Shown: piece after piece, positions 24,436 to 33,786 of the stretch
Position numbering within the stretch: position 1 is the first letter of the stretch
How the letters are laid out: each line of letters begins with the position of its first letter
Source: Agitococcus lubricus
Lineage (GTDB): Bacteria > Pseudomonadota > Gammaproteobacteria > Pseudomonadales > Moraxellaceae
DNA length: 64,000 nt
Direction of reading: 5' to 3'
Assembly (NCBI RefSeq): GCF_003051055.1
Contig: NZ_QAON01000009.1
Location: 1-64,000, forward strand
Notes under the pieces: generated by a model
Databases searched by the model: none
What the model was told of the DNA's origin: nothing
The model's input: only the letters and a program-made list of their open reading frames with translations
Position numbers and translations under genes: made by a program

Positions 24436-26070
24436 CTACCGTACCTCACTCGCTGCTTTACACTGTTGATAATGCACATCAATTTCGTCAACAAATCCAT
24501 TATTAAACGTAAATTGCAAACAACCATAAGCCATCGTGTAAAAATAATCACCACGACGAGTAAACGCAGGTTGACCATAACGAGCCACAACAAGCTCTTG
24601 GCTTTGCTGCAATAGATTTGGGGTAACAGAACCTTTAAAGTCGCGTCGTACCTCAATAAAGTTATTACCTGTGTACATAAAAAAATTATGATTTAAAAAG
24701 AATACACCGCCACCGTAGTTATAACTCTCGCCATCAGGGGTATCACCTGTTGCACAAGGGAGTGCGTTTTTAACCTCTTGTTGGCTAGCCGTTGCCTTTA
24801 AACCATTTAAAGTACCTTTATCCAAATCAAAAACAATACGCTCACAACCTGAATACGTTAATTTCTCAGGCAAGCGTAACGAGTCCAAAACGGCTGTACT
24901 TTTTTTCGGTTTTAGCTGCAAAGAGTCATAAATGCTTGTGCCATTAGGATTGTTTTCGCGTTCTTTTTGCATATCGTCTACAGACATATCTTTTTTGGAG
25001 TTGTCAGGTAAACGTAAAGACTCTAACACGCTGCTTTGTTTAGTCGATTGACTGTATTTGTCTCGCCGACTTTCGGCCAATGCCACAAAACTACCATTGG
25101 GAAATTGTTTTAAGTAGGCGCGGTAATCATTGGCATCAGTGGAGTTTTTAATTTCGTCCCAAAATTGTTTGTCGGCACTGCTGTTGTGATTGATAGTCGT
25201 GCTGTTATCAATAATCACGGTACAAGGTTGGTCAGTTGGGCAAGGCACAAACACAAACGATTCGCGGCCTGTATCGTTCATCCAAGCAGGCACTTGATTT
25301 TTACCTGCGGCTTTGGCCAGTTGTAAGGCTTTAGTTTTTACCGCAGGAAAAAACGCATCAGAGGAATAACCTTGTCTATTTTTATGACGATTGAGTTCTT
25401 CTATCGCCACACGAGTAAACACGCCATTACGACTTTGATTATCGGTGGGCAGTTTATCGAGTGAGGTACTGCCGTTGGAGGTGGCATAAATCACTTCAAT
25501 TTGTTTGGAGAGGGGCTGGCTTGGCGTGGACTCTTCGACCACATCCGCACCCCGATTAATCACCTCATTACGACAGGCATCAATCATAAATAAAATCGAA
25601 CCGACATCGGGGTCAATTTTATTACTAATAGTTTCGGCAATTTGTTTTAGGGCAATGGCGTTTTGTTGAATCGCTACTTTGTTGCCACGACTAGGTGCGG
25701 GGGTATTGCTGGCGATTAAATAACCTTCGGTACTGCCACTGTCGGTAGGAATCGCTGCCCCATGTCCCGAATAGAAAAAAATCACACGGTCATCAGGACG
25801 TAGATTTTGGCTAAATTGCTGTAGTGCTTGATTAAAACGCTCGTTATTGACTTCACCTTGGTCGTTACGTGTGACTAAAGTCGTTTCAAAACCTAAGTTT
25901 TGTAAGGTTTGTGCCATGTCTTCGGCATCGTTACGTGAATTTTGCAGTCGTGACCAATAGTTATAATCTTTAATGCCCACCACAAGGGCTTTTTGTCCTG
26001 CGAGGATTGTTGGTGATGCTAACAAACTTGCCATCACTAATAAACTAGCAGTTATGAACTTAAACATCAT
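24436..26070 (-). CDS. secreted caspase family protein (peptidase C14)
   Basis: The product of about 544 residues has an N-terminal signal peptide (MMFKFITASLLVMASLLASP) and a caspase-fold domain in residues 25-250. The catalytic dyad is visible as FFYSGHGA (His103) and FMIDACRNEV (Cys166), and KALVVGIKDYNY is the typical first strand. A hydrophilic linker of about 130 residues holds repeated SLRLP motifs (SVLESLRLPDNS, AVLDSLRLPEKL). The C-terminal 130 residues form a separate domain with four cysteines. Bacterial caspase-like proteins cut after basic or other residues and act in development or defence. Here it would act in the periplasm. It precedes the HigA-like and KAP genes. Confidence 0.87.
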   Translation of the reverse strand: MMFKFITASLLVMASLLASPTILAGQKALVVGIKDYNYWSRLQNSRNDAEDMAQTLQNLGFETTLVTRNDQGEVNNERFNQALQQFSQNLRPDDRVIFFYSGHGAAIPTDSGSTEGYLIASNTPAPSRGNKVAIQQNAIALKQIAETISNKIDPDVGSILFMIDACRNEVINRGADVVEESTPSQPLSKQIEVIYATSNGSTSLDKLPTDNQSRNGVFTRVAIEELNRHKNRQGYSSDAFFPAVKTKALQLAKAAGKNQVPAWMNDTGRESFVFVPCPTDQPCTVIIDNSTTINHNSSADKQFWDEIKNSTDANDYRAYLKQFPNGSFVALAESRRDKYSQSTKQSSVLESLRLPDNSKKDMSVDDMQKERENNPNGTSIYDSLQLKPKKSTAVLDSLRLPEKLTYSGCERIVFDLDKGTLNGLKATASQQEVKNALPCATGDTPDGESYNYGGGVFFLNHNFFMYTGNNFIEVRRDFKGSVTPNLLQQSQELVVARYGQPAFTRRGDYFYTMAYGCLQFTFNNGFVDEIDVHYQQCKAASEVR

Positions 26071-26101
26071 GATACCAATCTTTAAAAGTAAATTATCATC
26101 G

Positions 26102-26190
26102 GTAGCCTGTGTGAAGTGCAACGTAACACAGGATTACCCCATTTAAAGCATTGTTTTTCCTGTATTTCGCTACGCTGCATACAGGCTACT
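26102..26190. repeat. BIME-like pair of REP-type palindromes
   Basis: GTAGCCTGTGTG near the left end and CATACAGGCTAC at the right end are inverted copies. Each half also folds by itself: CCTGTGT/ACACAGG and CCTGTAT/ATACAGG. The arrangement of two head-to-head hairpins is typical of bacterial interspersed mosaic elements. It lies between the caspase gene and the upstream secreted-protein gene. Confidence 0.75.
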
Positions 26191-26218
26191 TAACTGCCAA
26201 TTATTAGCCTGAACATCA

Positions 26219-27157
26219 TTACAATCCTGTGCTGTAAGGAATTTCTAATTTGTACCATTGATTGTTATCGATAGTATTGACTGTGCCATAAAGACGTTTG
26301 TCGTTTTGACTCATGTTAAGCGGTTTGGCACTGGTATAAATATCACGCCAATTGACATCACTGGCATTAGGGCAAACAGGTAATTGGCTAATCTGAAATT
26401 GGGCAGGAGCAGACGGTAATTGGGTTTGCAGATTTTGCCAATCTTCGTTGCCATCACTGACATCTGCACCGCGCGTATCGTTAGTGACTTGGCAAGGCAA
26501 GACATACACCCATAACGATTCGCGGGGCATCGTTGGCTTGATTCTAATCACTTCGATTTTTTTCTCACTGGGAATCGGGAATAACGCCACGTTTTGTGAG
26601 CTGCCATCTTTGGGTTTACCCACCATAAACGTATCGCGTAATTGCACAGGATTACCTGTGTCTTGCACACCCACAGCAACTAAGCCTGTTTCGGTTAATA
26701 AAATCGACAGTTTGACTTGCGTATATTCTGTGCCTTGACCCGAAGACGATTTTTTCCATACTTGCGGCTGGCTTAAGTCGGCTTCACTTGCAGGCATACG
26801 CGGCGGTTTAACCCATGCCCCAACTGCCACACCAAAGGCCATTTGATTATTGTTGGTTGTGTTGCTGGCGATGTTGGTGTTTGCGGTTGTGTTATTGGCT
26901 TGTAGCCCTTGTGAACAGTTGTCGCCACAATCCGCAGGCACTAAAGGACTAGCCATTGGCACACCTGTTTTTTGGCCAAACCAGTTATAAAACTTGCTCA
27001 CCATATTATCTAAAAGCGGTTTAGCCACAATGCCTAAAATCATCATCGGTAAACCTTTATTACCATCGTCAGACGGGTTAGCATCTTCGGCAAAACTGGG
27101 CGTGGTAGTGAATAGTAAGAAGCTAAGACTAGTCATCGCTATCATGGGCTTAGACAT
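26219..27157 (-). CDS. secreted protein of unknown function upstream of caspase
   Basis: The 312-residue protein begins with a signal peptide (MSKPMIAMTSLSFLLFTTTP, cleavage near SFA-ED). It then has a short acidic stretch, a Trp/Gly segment, an Asn/Thr-rich linker (about residues 90-110) and a beta-rich domain ending in WYKLEIPYSTGL. Several cysteines suggest disulfides in the periplasm. The beta domain resembles the DUF4384-type modules found with caspases, but the match is too weak to name. AAGGA lies before the ATG at 27157; the frame is open 28 codons further up. It shares strand and orientation with the caspase. Confidence 0.65.
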   Translation of the reverse strand: MSKPMIAMTSLSFLLFTTTPSFAEDANPSDDGNKGLPMMILGIVAKPLLDNMVSKFYNWFGQKTGVPMASPLVPADCGDNCSQGLQANNTTANTNIASNTTNNNQMAFGVAVGAWVKPPRMPASEADLSQPQVWKKSSSGQGTEYTQVKLSILLTETGLVAVGVQDTGNPVQLRDTFMVGKPKDGSSQNVALFPIPSEKKIEVIRIKPTMPRESLWVYVLPCQVTNDTRGADVSDGNEDWQNLQTQLPSAPAQFQISQLPVCPNASDVNWRDIYTSAKPLNMSQNDKRLYGTVNTIDNNQWYKLEIPYSTGL

Positions 27158-27366
27158 AAAAATCCTTGTGATGAATGCTAATAAAAATAAGTATATACCG
27201 AGGTGACGAAGGCTGGCGAGAGATGACAAGCAGATACACAAATGTGATGACGAAAGACGCTTTGCGGATGAGTCGAACTAATGAATAGGTAGAGGCTAAG
27301 AGGAGACTGTATGTAGTGATTATCTGAGATAGAAAACGACATACAGTCAATGATATCAGCTGCTTT

Positions 27367-28602
27367 TTAATGAATCATAAACTGAATCTGTAATTCACCC
27401 ACAATAAAGCCCAAAATAGCACCTACGGCAATTAACGCCCATTCGTCTTCTTTAAAAGCAGGACGTAACATGCCCTCAAATTCAGAGGGAGTCAGTTTTT
27501 GCATACGGTCAACAAGGGTATTACGAATATCCATAGCATCTTCGGCATAAGATTCCATGTGTTTCATGGTTTCTGGCAGTTTTTCTAAGATTTTTTGTGT
27601 CACCATCGCTTTCATTTCGATGTATTTTTGACTACCTACCGCATAAACCACTAAGGGACGGATAGAGCCTGTTTGGGCATCAATCATTTCGCGCACATTA
27701 CGATGAATCAGTTCCATAATACGGTCAGATAATGGGCCTCTAAACAATTCCTCCATCATATTGGAGGGGGTGAGTAATTGCTTAGAAATCAGTGCGGCAT
27801 AGTCGCGGGCGACTTCGTGTTGGCGTTTAATAAACAAACCTTGGAAGGTAAAGCCCATAATTTTTTTAGGTTCTAAGGGTCTAAACATCATTTGTAACGC
27901 TGCCCAATCGCTAAAAAAGCCAACAAAACCACCAAAGGCAGGTAACATCCACGGTTGCTTAAATAGCAACCAGCAAATCATTTGAATGACGCCAATACTT
28001 AAACCAAACCAAAACCCCGCATTACTAAAAAAGCGAAACTCCTGCTTGCCTACTTTTTGAAAGATTTCATTCAGCATTTTGCGGTCTTTCAGTAGGTTAC
28101 TAATCACCATGTGTTTAATATCAAAGTATTTTTCAACGTCACCTTGAATTTCGGACATGATATTTGCCACTACCTGTGGCGCTTCGGTTTGCATTTTTTT
28201 AATGATTTTTTGGCGGGCAAAGTCGGGCAACATTTCCCATAAACCCGGTTGATATTGTTGTGCGACAGAGCGTGTAATTTCTTCCGCAGCAGCGGTCATG
28301 GGGCCTTCAATTTCTTTGGCGATACGCTGAGGGTCTAAACGGGCAAAGACTTCATTGGCATTGATGAGACGCGAAGTCATTAAATCTACGGAAATGGTTG
28401 CCATTTTTTCGGCTTTACGTGGCACGATACCTTGCCAACCAATCGGAATACCGAAAATTTTGAAACCGATAAAATCCATCGGTAAAAACATCATTTGAAT
28501 GGCAACGACTTTGGTAACATAACCAATAATGCCGCTGACAAAGGGAATCGAAATATAGAGCCACATATTTGCCTGAAAATCGGCAATAATTTCAGCAATC
28601 AT
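27367..28602 (-). CDS. DUF445 family membrane protein
   Basis: The 411-residue protein fits the DUF445 family, shown by the N-terminal PFVSGIIGYVTKVVAIQMMF, FGIPIGWQGIVPRKAEKMA and the repeated later stretch FVGFFSDWAALQMMFRPLEP. The C-terminus has WALIAVGAILGFIVGELQIQF, a membrane anchor. Two to three transmembrane segments bracket a large helical domain. The molecular function is unknown; related proteins are linked to envelope maintenance. AAGGA precedes the ATG. It is monocistronic, upstream of a long non-coding gap. Confidence 0.88.
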   Translation of the reverse strand: MIAEIIADFQANMWLYISIPFVSGIIGYVTKVVAIQMMFLPMDFIGFKIFGIPIGWQGIVPRKAEKMATISVDLMTSRLINANEVFARLDPQRIAKEIEGPMTAAAEEITRSVAQQYQPGLWEMLPDFARQKIIKKMQTEAPQVVANIMSEIQGDVEKYFDIKHMVISNLLKDRKMLNEIFQKVGKQEFRFFSNAGFWFGLSIGVIQMICWLLFKQPWMLPAFGGFVGFFSDWAALQMMFRPLEPKKIMGFTFQGLFIKRQHEVARDYAALISKQLLTPSNMMEELFRGPLSDRIMELIHRNVREMIDAQTGSIRPLVVYAVGSQKYIEMKAMVTQKILEKLPETMKHMESYAEDAMDIRNTLVDRMQKLTPSEFEGMLRPAFKEDEWALIAVGAILGFIVGELQIQFMIH

Positions 28603-28947
28603 AATAAGTCCTTATAGCAGGGAGAAGGTGACCGAGTGTGGTGCTCAGTTATCGCCAATTTTTTCTCTAAATAGGCTGTTATTAGAATTTAGGCATTTAC
28701 TGTATCAGTTTTTGTCTGAGTGTCATGGTCATGGAACTGAGATGTCAACAAAGAGATAACCGTCTAAACCCTAAAAGTGTCTGCGTTTGGGTGTCATGTC
28801 TAAATTCTGATTATCCTAAATAATAACAGAGATGCCTTTCGCTTTAACGCCAATTTGTTGTCAATGCACGCAATATACGCGTTACAGAGCACAACAAATC
28901 AGCCTTCCTTCTTAACAGAAACTGGCCGTTTAGGCAAAAATTTGTGT
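28603..28947. other. 345-base intergenic region with nested inverted repeats
   Basis: No convincing frame is seen on either strand. The centre (28676-28829) is bracketed by inverted repeats listed separately. The outer parts include AT-rich stretches that could hold the promoter of the DUF445 gene. Confidence 0.5.
28676..28829. repeat. 154-bp element with nested inverted ends
   Basis: The outer arms CTGTTATTA and TAATAACAG are perfect inverted copies. The inner arms at 28682-28696 and 28796-28810 (TTAGAATTTAGGCAT against ATGTCTAAATTCTGA) match at 13 or more of 15 positions. No coding capacity is seen. It resembles a decayed MITE, but no second copy is in the window. Confidence 0.5.
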
Positions 28948-30162
28948 TTAACTTGTACTCTTTAACAGACGAAAGTGCCGCCATGTCAGTATTGCGCCCA
29001 ACAAATGTAAGCCAGCACAGACAAAAAACGTAATGCCCATCAGCCAGTTATCTGCATCTAAGTGGCTAATTTGAGCTAATAAGAAAGTGCCGATGAGCGG
29101 GGCAATAATAATCATAATACTGTTAATGGCATTTAAGGCACCTTGAGTCAGGCCTTGTTCGTGTTCACTGGCGGCTTTAGAAATAAAACTTTGTAAGGCG
29201 GGGTTGACCGCAAAAGACAAAAAATTCATCAAAATCAACACATAGAGTAACTGAGTGTGCGTAGTCAGGCCATAGGCAATATTGATAATCCCCGCAGAGA
29301 GCATGCCGATAATGGCCAGTTTTAATTCACCAAAACGCTTGAGTAAGGTGGCCATCAACACGCCTTGGGTAATCGCAGAAGTCATGCCTACCACAAACAA
29401 GGCAATGCCGTTATCTTGCGGGCGCCAACCAAACCGAAATTCGGTATAAAGTACCCATGTGTTTTGTAATATAAATTGTGCTAAGGCAGAACAGCAAAAC
29501 ACCAGCACCAATTGACCAACGCCCTTGAGTTTGCCAAGGTGCATCAAAGCACCAAAAGGGTTGGCTTTACGCCAATTGATAGCACTGCGTTTAGTGGGGG
29601 CTAAGGATTCAGGTAAGACAAAATAGCCATAGAGCCAATTAGCTAACGACAAGGCGGCAGCGACCAAAAATGGCAATCTTAAATCAATCGCGCTTAAACT
29701 GCCGCCAATCATGGGGCCAAAAATAAAACCGACGCCAAATGCAGCACCAATTTGACCAAAGGCTTTGCCGCGTTGTTCTGGCGAGGTAATGTCTGCAACA
29801 TAGGCATTAGCCACCGAAAAAGTAGCGCCTGTTGCACCACTGACCAGCCGTGTTGCTAACAGTAGCCACAGTGAATAAGTGAGTGCCGTGACAATATAAC
29901 TCATCCCTAAACCGAAAATAGACAACAGCAGTACGGGACGGCGACCATAACGGTCACTGAGCGCTCCCAATAAGGGCGTACAAAAAAATTGCATCACCCC
30001 ATAGGTGGTAGCGAGTAAACCAAACCAATAGGCTTGTAAGACAGACGAGTCTGTGAGAGTGCCAATCAGAGAGGGCAATACAGGAATCATCAGCCCAATG
30101 CCAAGCACGTCTAAAAAGACGGTAAATAAAATAAAGTTTAAGCTGGCTTGGCGAGGATTCAT
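28948..30162 (-). CDS. TetA-like MFS transporter
   Basis: The 404-residue protein has twelve hydrophobic segments of the major facilitator fold. Signature stretches are FLDVLGIGLMIPVLPSL, the motif-A-like LLGALSDRYGRRPVLLLS and the motif-C-like FGVGFIFGPMIGG, which place it with TCR/Tet-type drug:H+ antiporters. Chromosomal members export unidentified small molecules; tetracycline resistance is not implied. Its start overlaps the stop of the AraC-type regulator by 4 bases (ATGA), so the two are translationally coupled. Confidence 0.9.
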   Translation of the reverse strand: MNPRQASLNFILFTVFLDVLGIGLMIPVLPSLIGTLTDSSVLQAYWFGLLATTYGVMQFFCTPLLGALSDRYGRRPVLLLSIFGLGMSYIVTALTYSLWLLLATRLVSGATGATFSVANAYVADITSPEQRGKAFGQIGAAFGVGFIFGPMIGGSLSAIDLRLPFLVAAALSLANWLYGYFVLPESLAPTKRSAINWRKANPFGALMHLGKLKGVGQLVLVFCCSALAQFILQNTWVLYTEFRFGWRPQDNGIALFVVGMTSAITQGVLMATLLKRFGELKLAIIGMLSAGIINIAYGLTTHTQLLYVLILMNFLSFAVNPALQSFISKAASEHEQGLTQGALNAINSIMIIIAPLIGTFLLAQISHLDADNWLMGITFFVCAGLHLLGAILTWRHFRLLKSTS

Positions 30163-31196
30163 GGTAGACGCTCACGATTAAGTAGTCGTTGTTGTTTGAA
30201 AGTACGTGGTGTCATTTGTTTGCAGCGTTTGAAGGCATGTAAAAAATTGGACACTTCTGAATAGCCCAAACGGATGGCAATTTCTTCGCTAGTGATATGT
30301 TCTAGTGTCAATAGTTCTTCAGCAAGTGCCATGCGCACTTCATCTAACAGTAAACGATAAGAAACGCCATCGGCTTGTAAATGGCGACGCAATGTGCGGG
30401 AGCTCATACACAATTGTTGAGCGACATCTTCCATCGACGGCGGGTTATGCGGCTGCATAATTAACAGGTCACGAACACGACCTGCAATGCCCAACCGTTG
30501 TTCACGGCGTGCTAGTAGCTCACGGCACTGAAATTCACTGATTAAGGCGGTATTGGCATTACGATGCGGAATGGCTAATTGCAAAAAATGACGCTCAAAA
30601 ACAATACGATTATTGGCTTGGTTAAATTGGGGGCAAATACCAAAATAGGCTTCGTAGGGTAAAATATGTGTAGGTGCAGGTGCTTGAAAATGCAGTTGGG
30701 TTAATGGTGCTTTGATATTTAATAAATCGTGAAACATCGTCATGATGGAGGCCATATCCCGCTCGACTAAAAAACGTCGATACGGACTAGGAATGGCTTC
30801 GCCGTCTAAAATAATCGAAACATAACGTTCGTCTTCTTCTAATCGCACTTGATTAAAGGCAAACGTTAAGTCGACATAACGAATACCTAAATTAAGCGCA
30901 TCGCGTAGCGTGGGACTACTAATTAACGCAAATCCCCAAATACCAAAGGTGTTTAATTTATATTTTTGCCCTGCTAATAAGCCCAAATGTGGTGTTTTAG
31001 GTAGTAGATGACCAATGAGGTTATCGACAACGGTAAGTTCTTGGTGCGCCGAGACTTGTGTTTGGCTATTTTGTAGCTGATAGGCTGACAGTTGTGTCCC
31101 AGCAAGACAATCACGTAATAACATGCCTTGCTCTTGTCCTAGCTCTACCAAGACTCTAATACTGTTGATACTACGCTGTTCTGGCCATGCGCTCAT
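30159..31196 (-). CDS. AraC family transcriptional regulator (PF12625-type N-domain)
   Basis: The 345-residue protein has an arabinose-binding-like dimerisation domain in residues 1-200 (SINSIRVLVELGQEQGMLLR, HLGLLAGQKYKLNTFGIWGF). Two C-terminal helix-turn-helix motifs follow (PPSMEDVAQQLCMSSRTLRR and ITSEEIAIRLGYSEVSNFLH). Members of this group often activate catabolic or transport genes. It is upstream of and coupled to the MFS gene, and divergent from the flavin monooxygenase at 31428, which is the likely target of regulation along with the MFS gene. Confidence 0.9.
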   Translation of the reverse strand: MSAWPEQRSINSIRVLVELGQEQGMLLRDCLAGTQLSAYQLQNSQTQVSAHQELTVVDNLIGHLLPKTPHLGLLAGQKYKLNTFGIWGFALISSPTLRDALNLGIRYVDLTFAFNQVRLEEDERYVSIILDGEAIPSPYRRFLVERDMASIMTMFHDLLNIKAPLTQLHFQAPAPTHILPYEAYFGICPQFNQANNRIVFERHFLQLAIPHRNANTALISEFQCRELLARREQRLGIAGRVRDLLIMQPHNPPSMEDVAQQLCMSSRTLRRHLQADGVSYRLLLDEVRMALAEELLTLEHITSEEIAIRLGYSEVSNFLHAFKRCKQMTPRTFKQQRLLNRERLP

Positions 31197-31427
31197 AATG
31201 ATTGTCCGAAAATCACAATTGGCTGTCCGAATCTACCATAAAATTTAGGATTATCGTACTGTAATGTTATCTCTAAGCTAAAAAATGGCCAAGACGTTGA
31301 GTAAGCGTGCAAAATGGATTCACATAAGGCAACTCGCCCTGTTGTTAGTCAATTTTTATCGCTACTCAATACAATAATCCCTACAATACGCGCCCCAATG
31401 CGTGGTTTCCTGATACGAGTAACGTTT

Positions 31428-32921
31428 ATGCAAATACAGCACACAGAAATAGCCATTATCGGTTCTGGTTTTGGTGGGGTAGGGATTGCCATTCAATTGC
31501 AACAAGCAGGTTTTAATGACTTTATATTGCTAGAAAAAGAAAAAGATGTTGGCGGTTGCTGGCGTGATAATAGCTATCCAGCCGCTGCATGTGATGTGCC
31601 TTCGCATTTGTATTCTTTTTCATTTGCGCCTAACGCAAAGTGGTCACGTAAGTTTGCGCCCCAAGCTGAAATTTACCGTTATATTCGGGATTGTGTCGAG
31701 CGCTATCAACTCATGCCGCATATTCGTTTTAACAGTGAAGTCGCGGGTGCTCAATTTGATGCAGTGAAAGGGGTATGGCAAATTCGTACCGTGAACGGTG
31801 ATATGATTCATGCACGTATTCTCATCAGTGGCTGCGGTCAGTTAAATCGTCCTGCTTACCCTAAGCTCAAAGGCATCGACCGTTTTCAGGGACAGATTTT
31901 TCATTCTGCGCGTTGGAATCACGACATTGACCTGAATCAAAAACGTATTGCCGTGATTGGAACAGGCGCAAGCGCGATTCAATTTGTGCCTGAAGTCGCC
32001 AAAAAAGCAAAGAGTTTAGTCTTATTTCAACGTTCTGCGCCCTACGTGATTCCTAAGCCTGACCGTGCCTATAGCCGCTTAGAACAAGCCGTTTATGCCA
32101 AACTCCCTGCATTACAGCAATTAAGTCGTGCGGTGATGTATGGTCAACATGAAGCGCGTGCCTTGGCATTTACTAGCCTGAATAAAGTTGCCATGAAACC
32201 TTATTCGTGGCAGTTTTTACGCTATCTACGTCAGCAAGTGCCTAACCCCGAATTACGTGCAAAATTAACGCCTGATTATCCGTTGGGCTGTAAGCGTATT
32301 TTGATTTCTAATGATTATTATCCTGCGTTATGCCGTTCAAATGTCAATGTCGTCACAGAGGGTATCAGCGAAATTACCGCGCAAGGGGTAAAAACCAAAG
32401 ATGGCCAAGAATATCCTGTTGATGTCATTATTTATGGTACAGGCTTTCAGGCAACGGACTTCCTTGCCCCGATGAGCATTAGAGGCTTAGAGGGTCAAGA
32501 CTTAAATCAAGCGTGGCGAGACGGTGCCGAAGCCTATCTAGGTATTACCGTCAGTGGTTTCCCTAATTTGTTCTTGCTGTATGGGCCAAATACTAACTTA
32601 GGGCATAACTCTATTGTCTATATGTTAGAAAGTCAGTTCGCTTATATCATGGATGCGATTAAACAAATGCGCCAACACCAGTGGTCGTACGTAAATGTTC
32701 GCCAACAAGTGCAGGGTGTATATAATCAGTGGGTACAAAAACAAGTAAAAAATAGCGTATGGGACGGCGGCTGTACCAGTTGGTATAAAACCGAATCGGG
32801 TAAAAATACCAATAATTGGCCGGGTTTTACGTTGGTCTATCGCCATAAAACGCGACAGTTTAATGCCAAAGAATATGACGTGGCGACACAAAAAGCGCCT
32901 TTGGTTGCTGTACCTGCTTAA
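31428..32921 (+). CDS. flavin-containing monooxygenase (Baeyer-Villiger type)
   Basis: The protein of about 497 residues has the FAD motif IAIIGSGFGGVGIAIQL, the fingerprint-like FQGQIFHSARWNH (FxGxxxHxxxW) and the NADPH motif VIGTGASAIQFVPEVA. LYGPNTNLGHNSI lies near the end. This combination is typical of class B flavoprotein monooxygenases, which oxygenate ketones or heteroatoms using NADPH and O2. An upstream extension of 38 codons is open, but the ATG at 31428 matches the family start. It is divergent from the AraC regulator, suggesting induction by its substrate. Confidence 0.9.
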   Translation: MQIQHTEIAIIGSGFGGVGIAIQLQQAGFNDFILLEKEKDVGGCWRDNSYPAAACDVPSHLYSFSFAPNAKWSRKFAPQAEIYRYIRDCVERYQLMPHIRFNSEVAGAQFDAVKGVWQIRTVNGDMIHARILISGCGQLNRPAYPKLKGIDRFQGQIFHSARWNHDIDLNQKRIAVIGTGASAIQFVPEVAKKAKSLVLFQRSAPYVIPKPDRAYSRLEQAVYAKLPALQQLSRAVMYGQHEARALAFTSLNKVAMKPYSWQFLRYLRQQVPNPELRAKLTPDYPLGCKRILISNDYYPALCRSNVNVVTEGISEITAQGVKTKDGQEYPVDVIIYGTGFQATDFLAPMSIRGLEGQDLNQAWRDGAEAYLGITVSGFPNLFLLYGPNTNLGHNSIVYMLESQFAYIMDAIKQMRQHQWSYVNVRQQVQGVYNQWVQKQVKNSVWDGGCTSWYKTESGKNTNNWPGFTLVYRHKTRQFNAKEYDVATQKAPLVAVPA

Positions 32922-33018
32922 AGGCGATGTTGGCTAAGCCTTATTATCAGTCAACATGAGGCTGAATATCTTGAGGTTCAGCGAGGTCGTTGATGTAAAT
33001 GACCTCGCTGACGGACAA

Positions 33019-33633
33019 TCAATTCAAACTTAAAATCATTCGTCTACAGTCGGGTACAGCACCTTTAGAACCTTTGAATTGTTTTTCGGTGAGCACTTCA
33101 AATCCTAGACGCTCGTACAAAGCCTGTGCACGGTGATTTGTCACCGACACATCCAGCCCTAAAGAGTCTCTGCCTAGCTCAATCGCAATGGCTTGATGAT
33201 GATGTAGAAATGCCGACCCAATACCGCGACTTTGATAGGCGGGGTCGACACCAAAATCCATTAAAAAATGACAATATAATGGCGGAGGTGGAATAATTTG
33301 TGCCATGTGAAACGTGCGTAAGCTAAGCGCAGGCAATGCCAGTTTGGGATAAAATTTAAGCACCTGCAACATCAGTTCTTGTGTTAAAGCACGGTACTGT
33401 TGGCCACTAAAAAAAGAGCCTATGCCGACGACTCTATCGTCTACCAATGCAACCGCATGATTACGCCAACCATATAGGCCTTTACCTTCTAAAAAAGCAA
33501 AACGTAAAAAGTCATGTGCGCTTTTATCGCCAACAGCATATAAATAGTCGAGTGCTTCAGGGGCTGCACTGTACATCAGTGGCAAGGCGAGGTCGACATC
33601 ACTCAGTTTGGCAGCACGAAATTGTATATCCAT
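33019..33633 (-). CDS. GNAT family N-acetyltransferase
   Basis: The 204-residue protein has an acetyl-CoA binding signature near its C-terminus (MDFGVDPAYQSRGIGSAFLH, then SLGLDVSVTNHRAQALYERL and GF). The first half is helical with DVDLALPLMYSAAPEALDYL. GNAT enzymes transfer acetyl groups to amines; substrate unknown. AGGA lies before the ATG. It stands alone, downstream of the monooxygenase and convergent with it. Confidence 0.88.
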   Translation of the reverse strand: MDIQFRAAKLSDVDLALPLMYSAAPEALDYLYAVGDKSAHDFLRFAFLEGKGLYGWRNHAVALVDDRVVGIGSFFSGQQYRALTQELMLQVLKFYPKLALPALSLRTFHMAQIIPPPPLYCHFLMDFGVDPAYQSRGIGSAFLHHHQAIAIELGRDSLGLDVSVTNHRAQALYERLGFEVLTEKQFKGSKGAVPDCRRMILSLN

Positions 33634-33786
33634 AAAATATCCTAGGCAGTCGTCAATCGCTAAGGCAAATCGGCCAAGCTATGCGGCGTCTTCGCTAAAA
33701 AAAGCGTCTCTTTCATCACTGCAATCAACAGGCTCTTTTGCAACATGGCGAAGTCGATAACGATGATAGCAACTTTTATCAAATGT

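Noticed and set aside
28948-30162. Tetracycline resistance gene
   Set aside because: It belongs to the TetA-like MFS group, but chromosomal members with a local AraC regulator usually export other compounds; no resistance context is visible.
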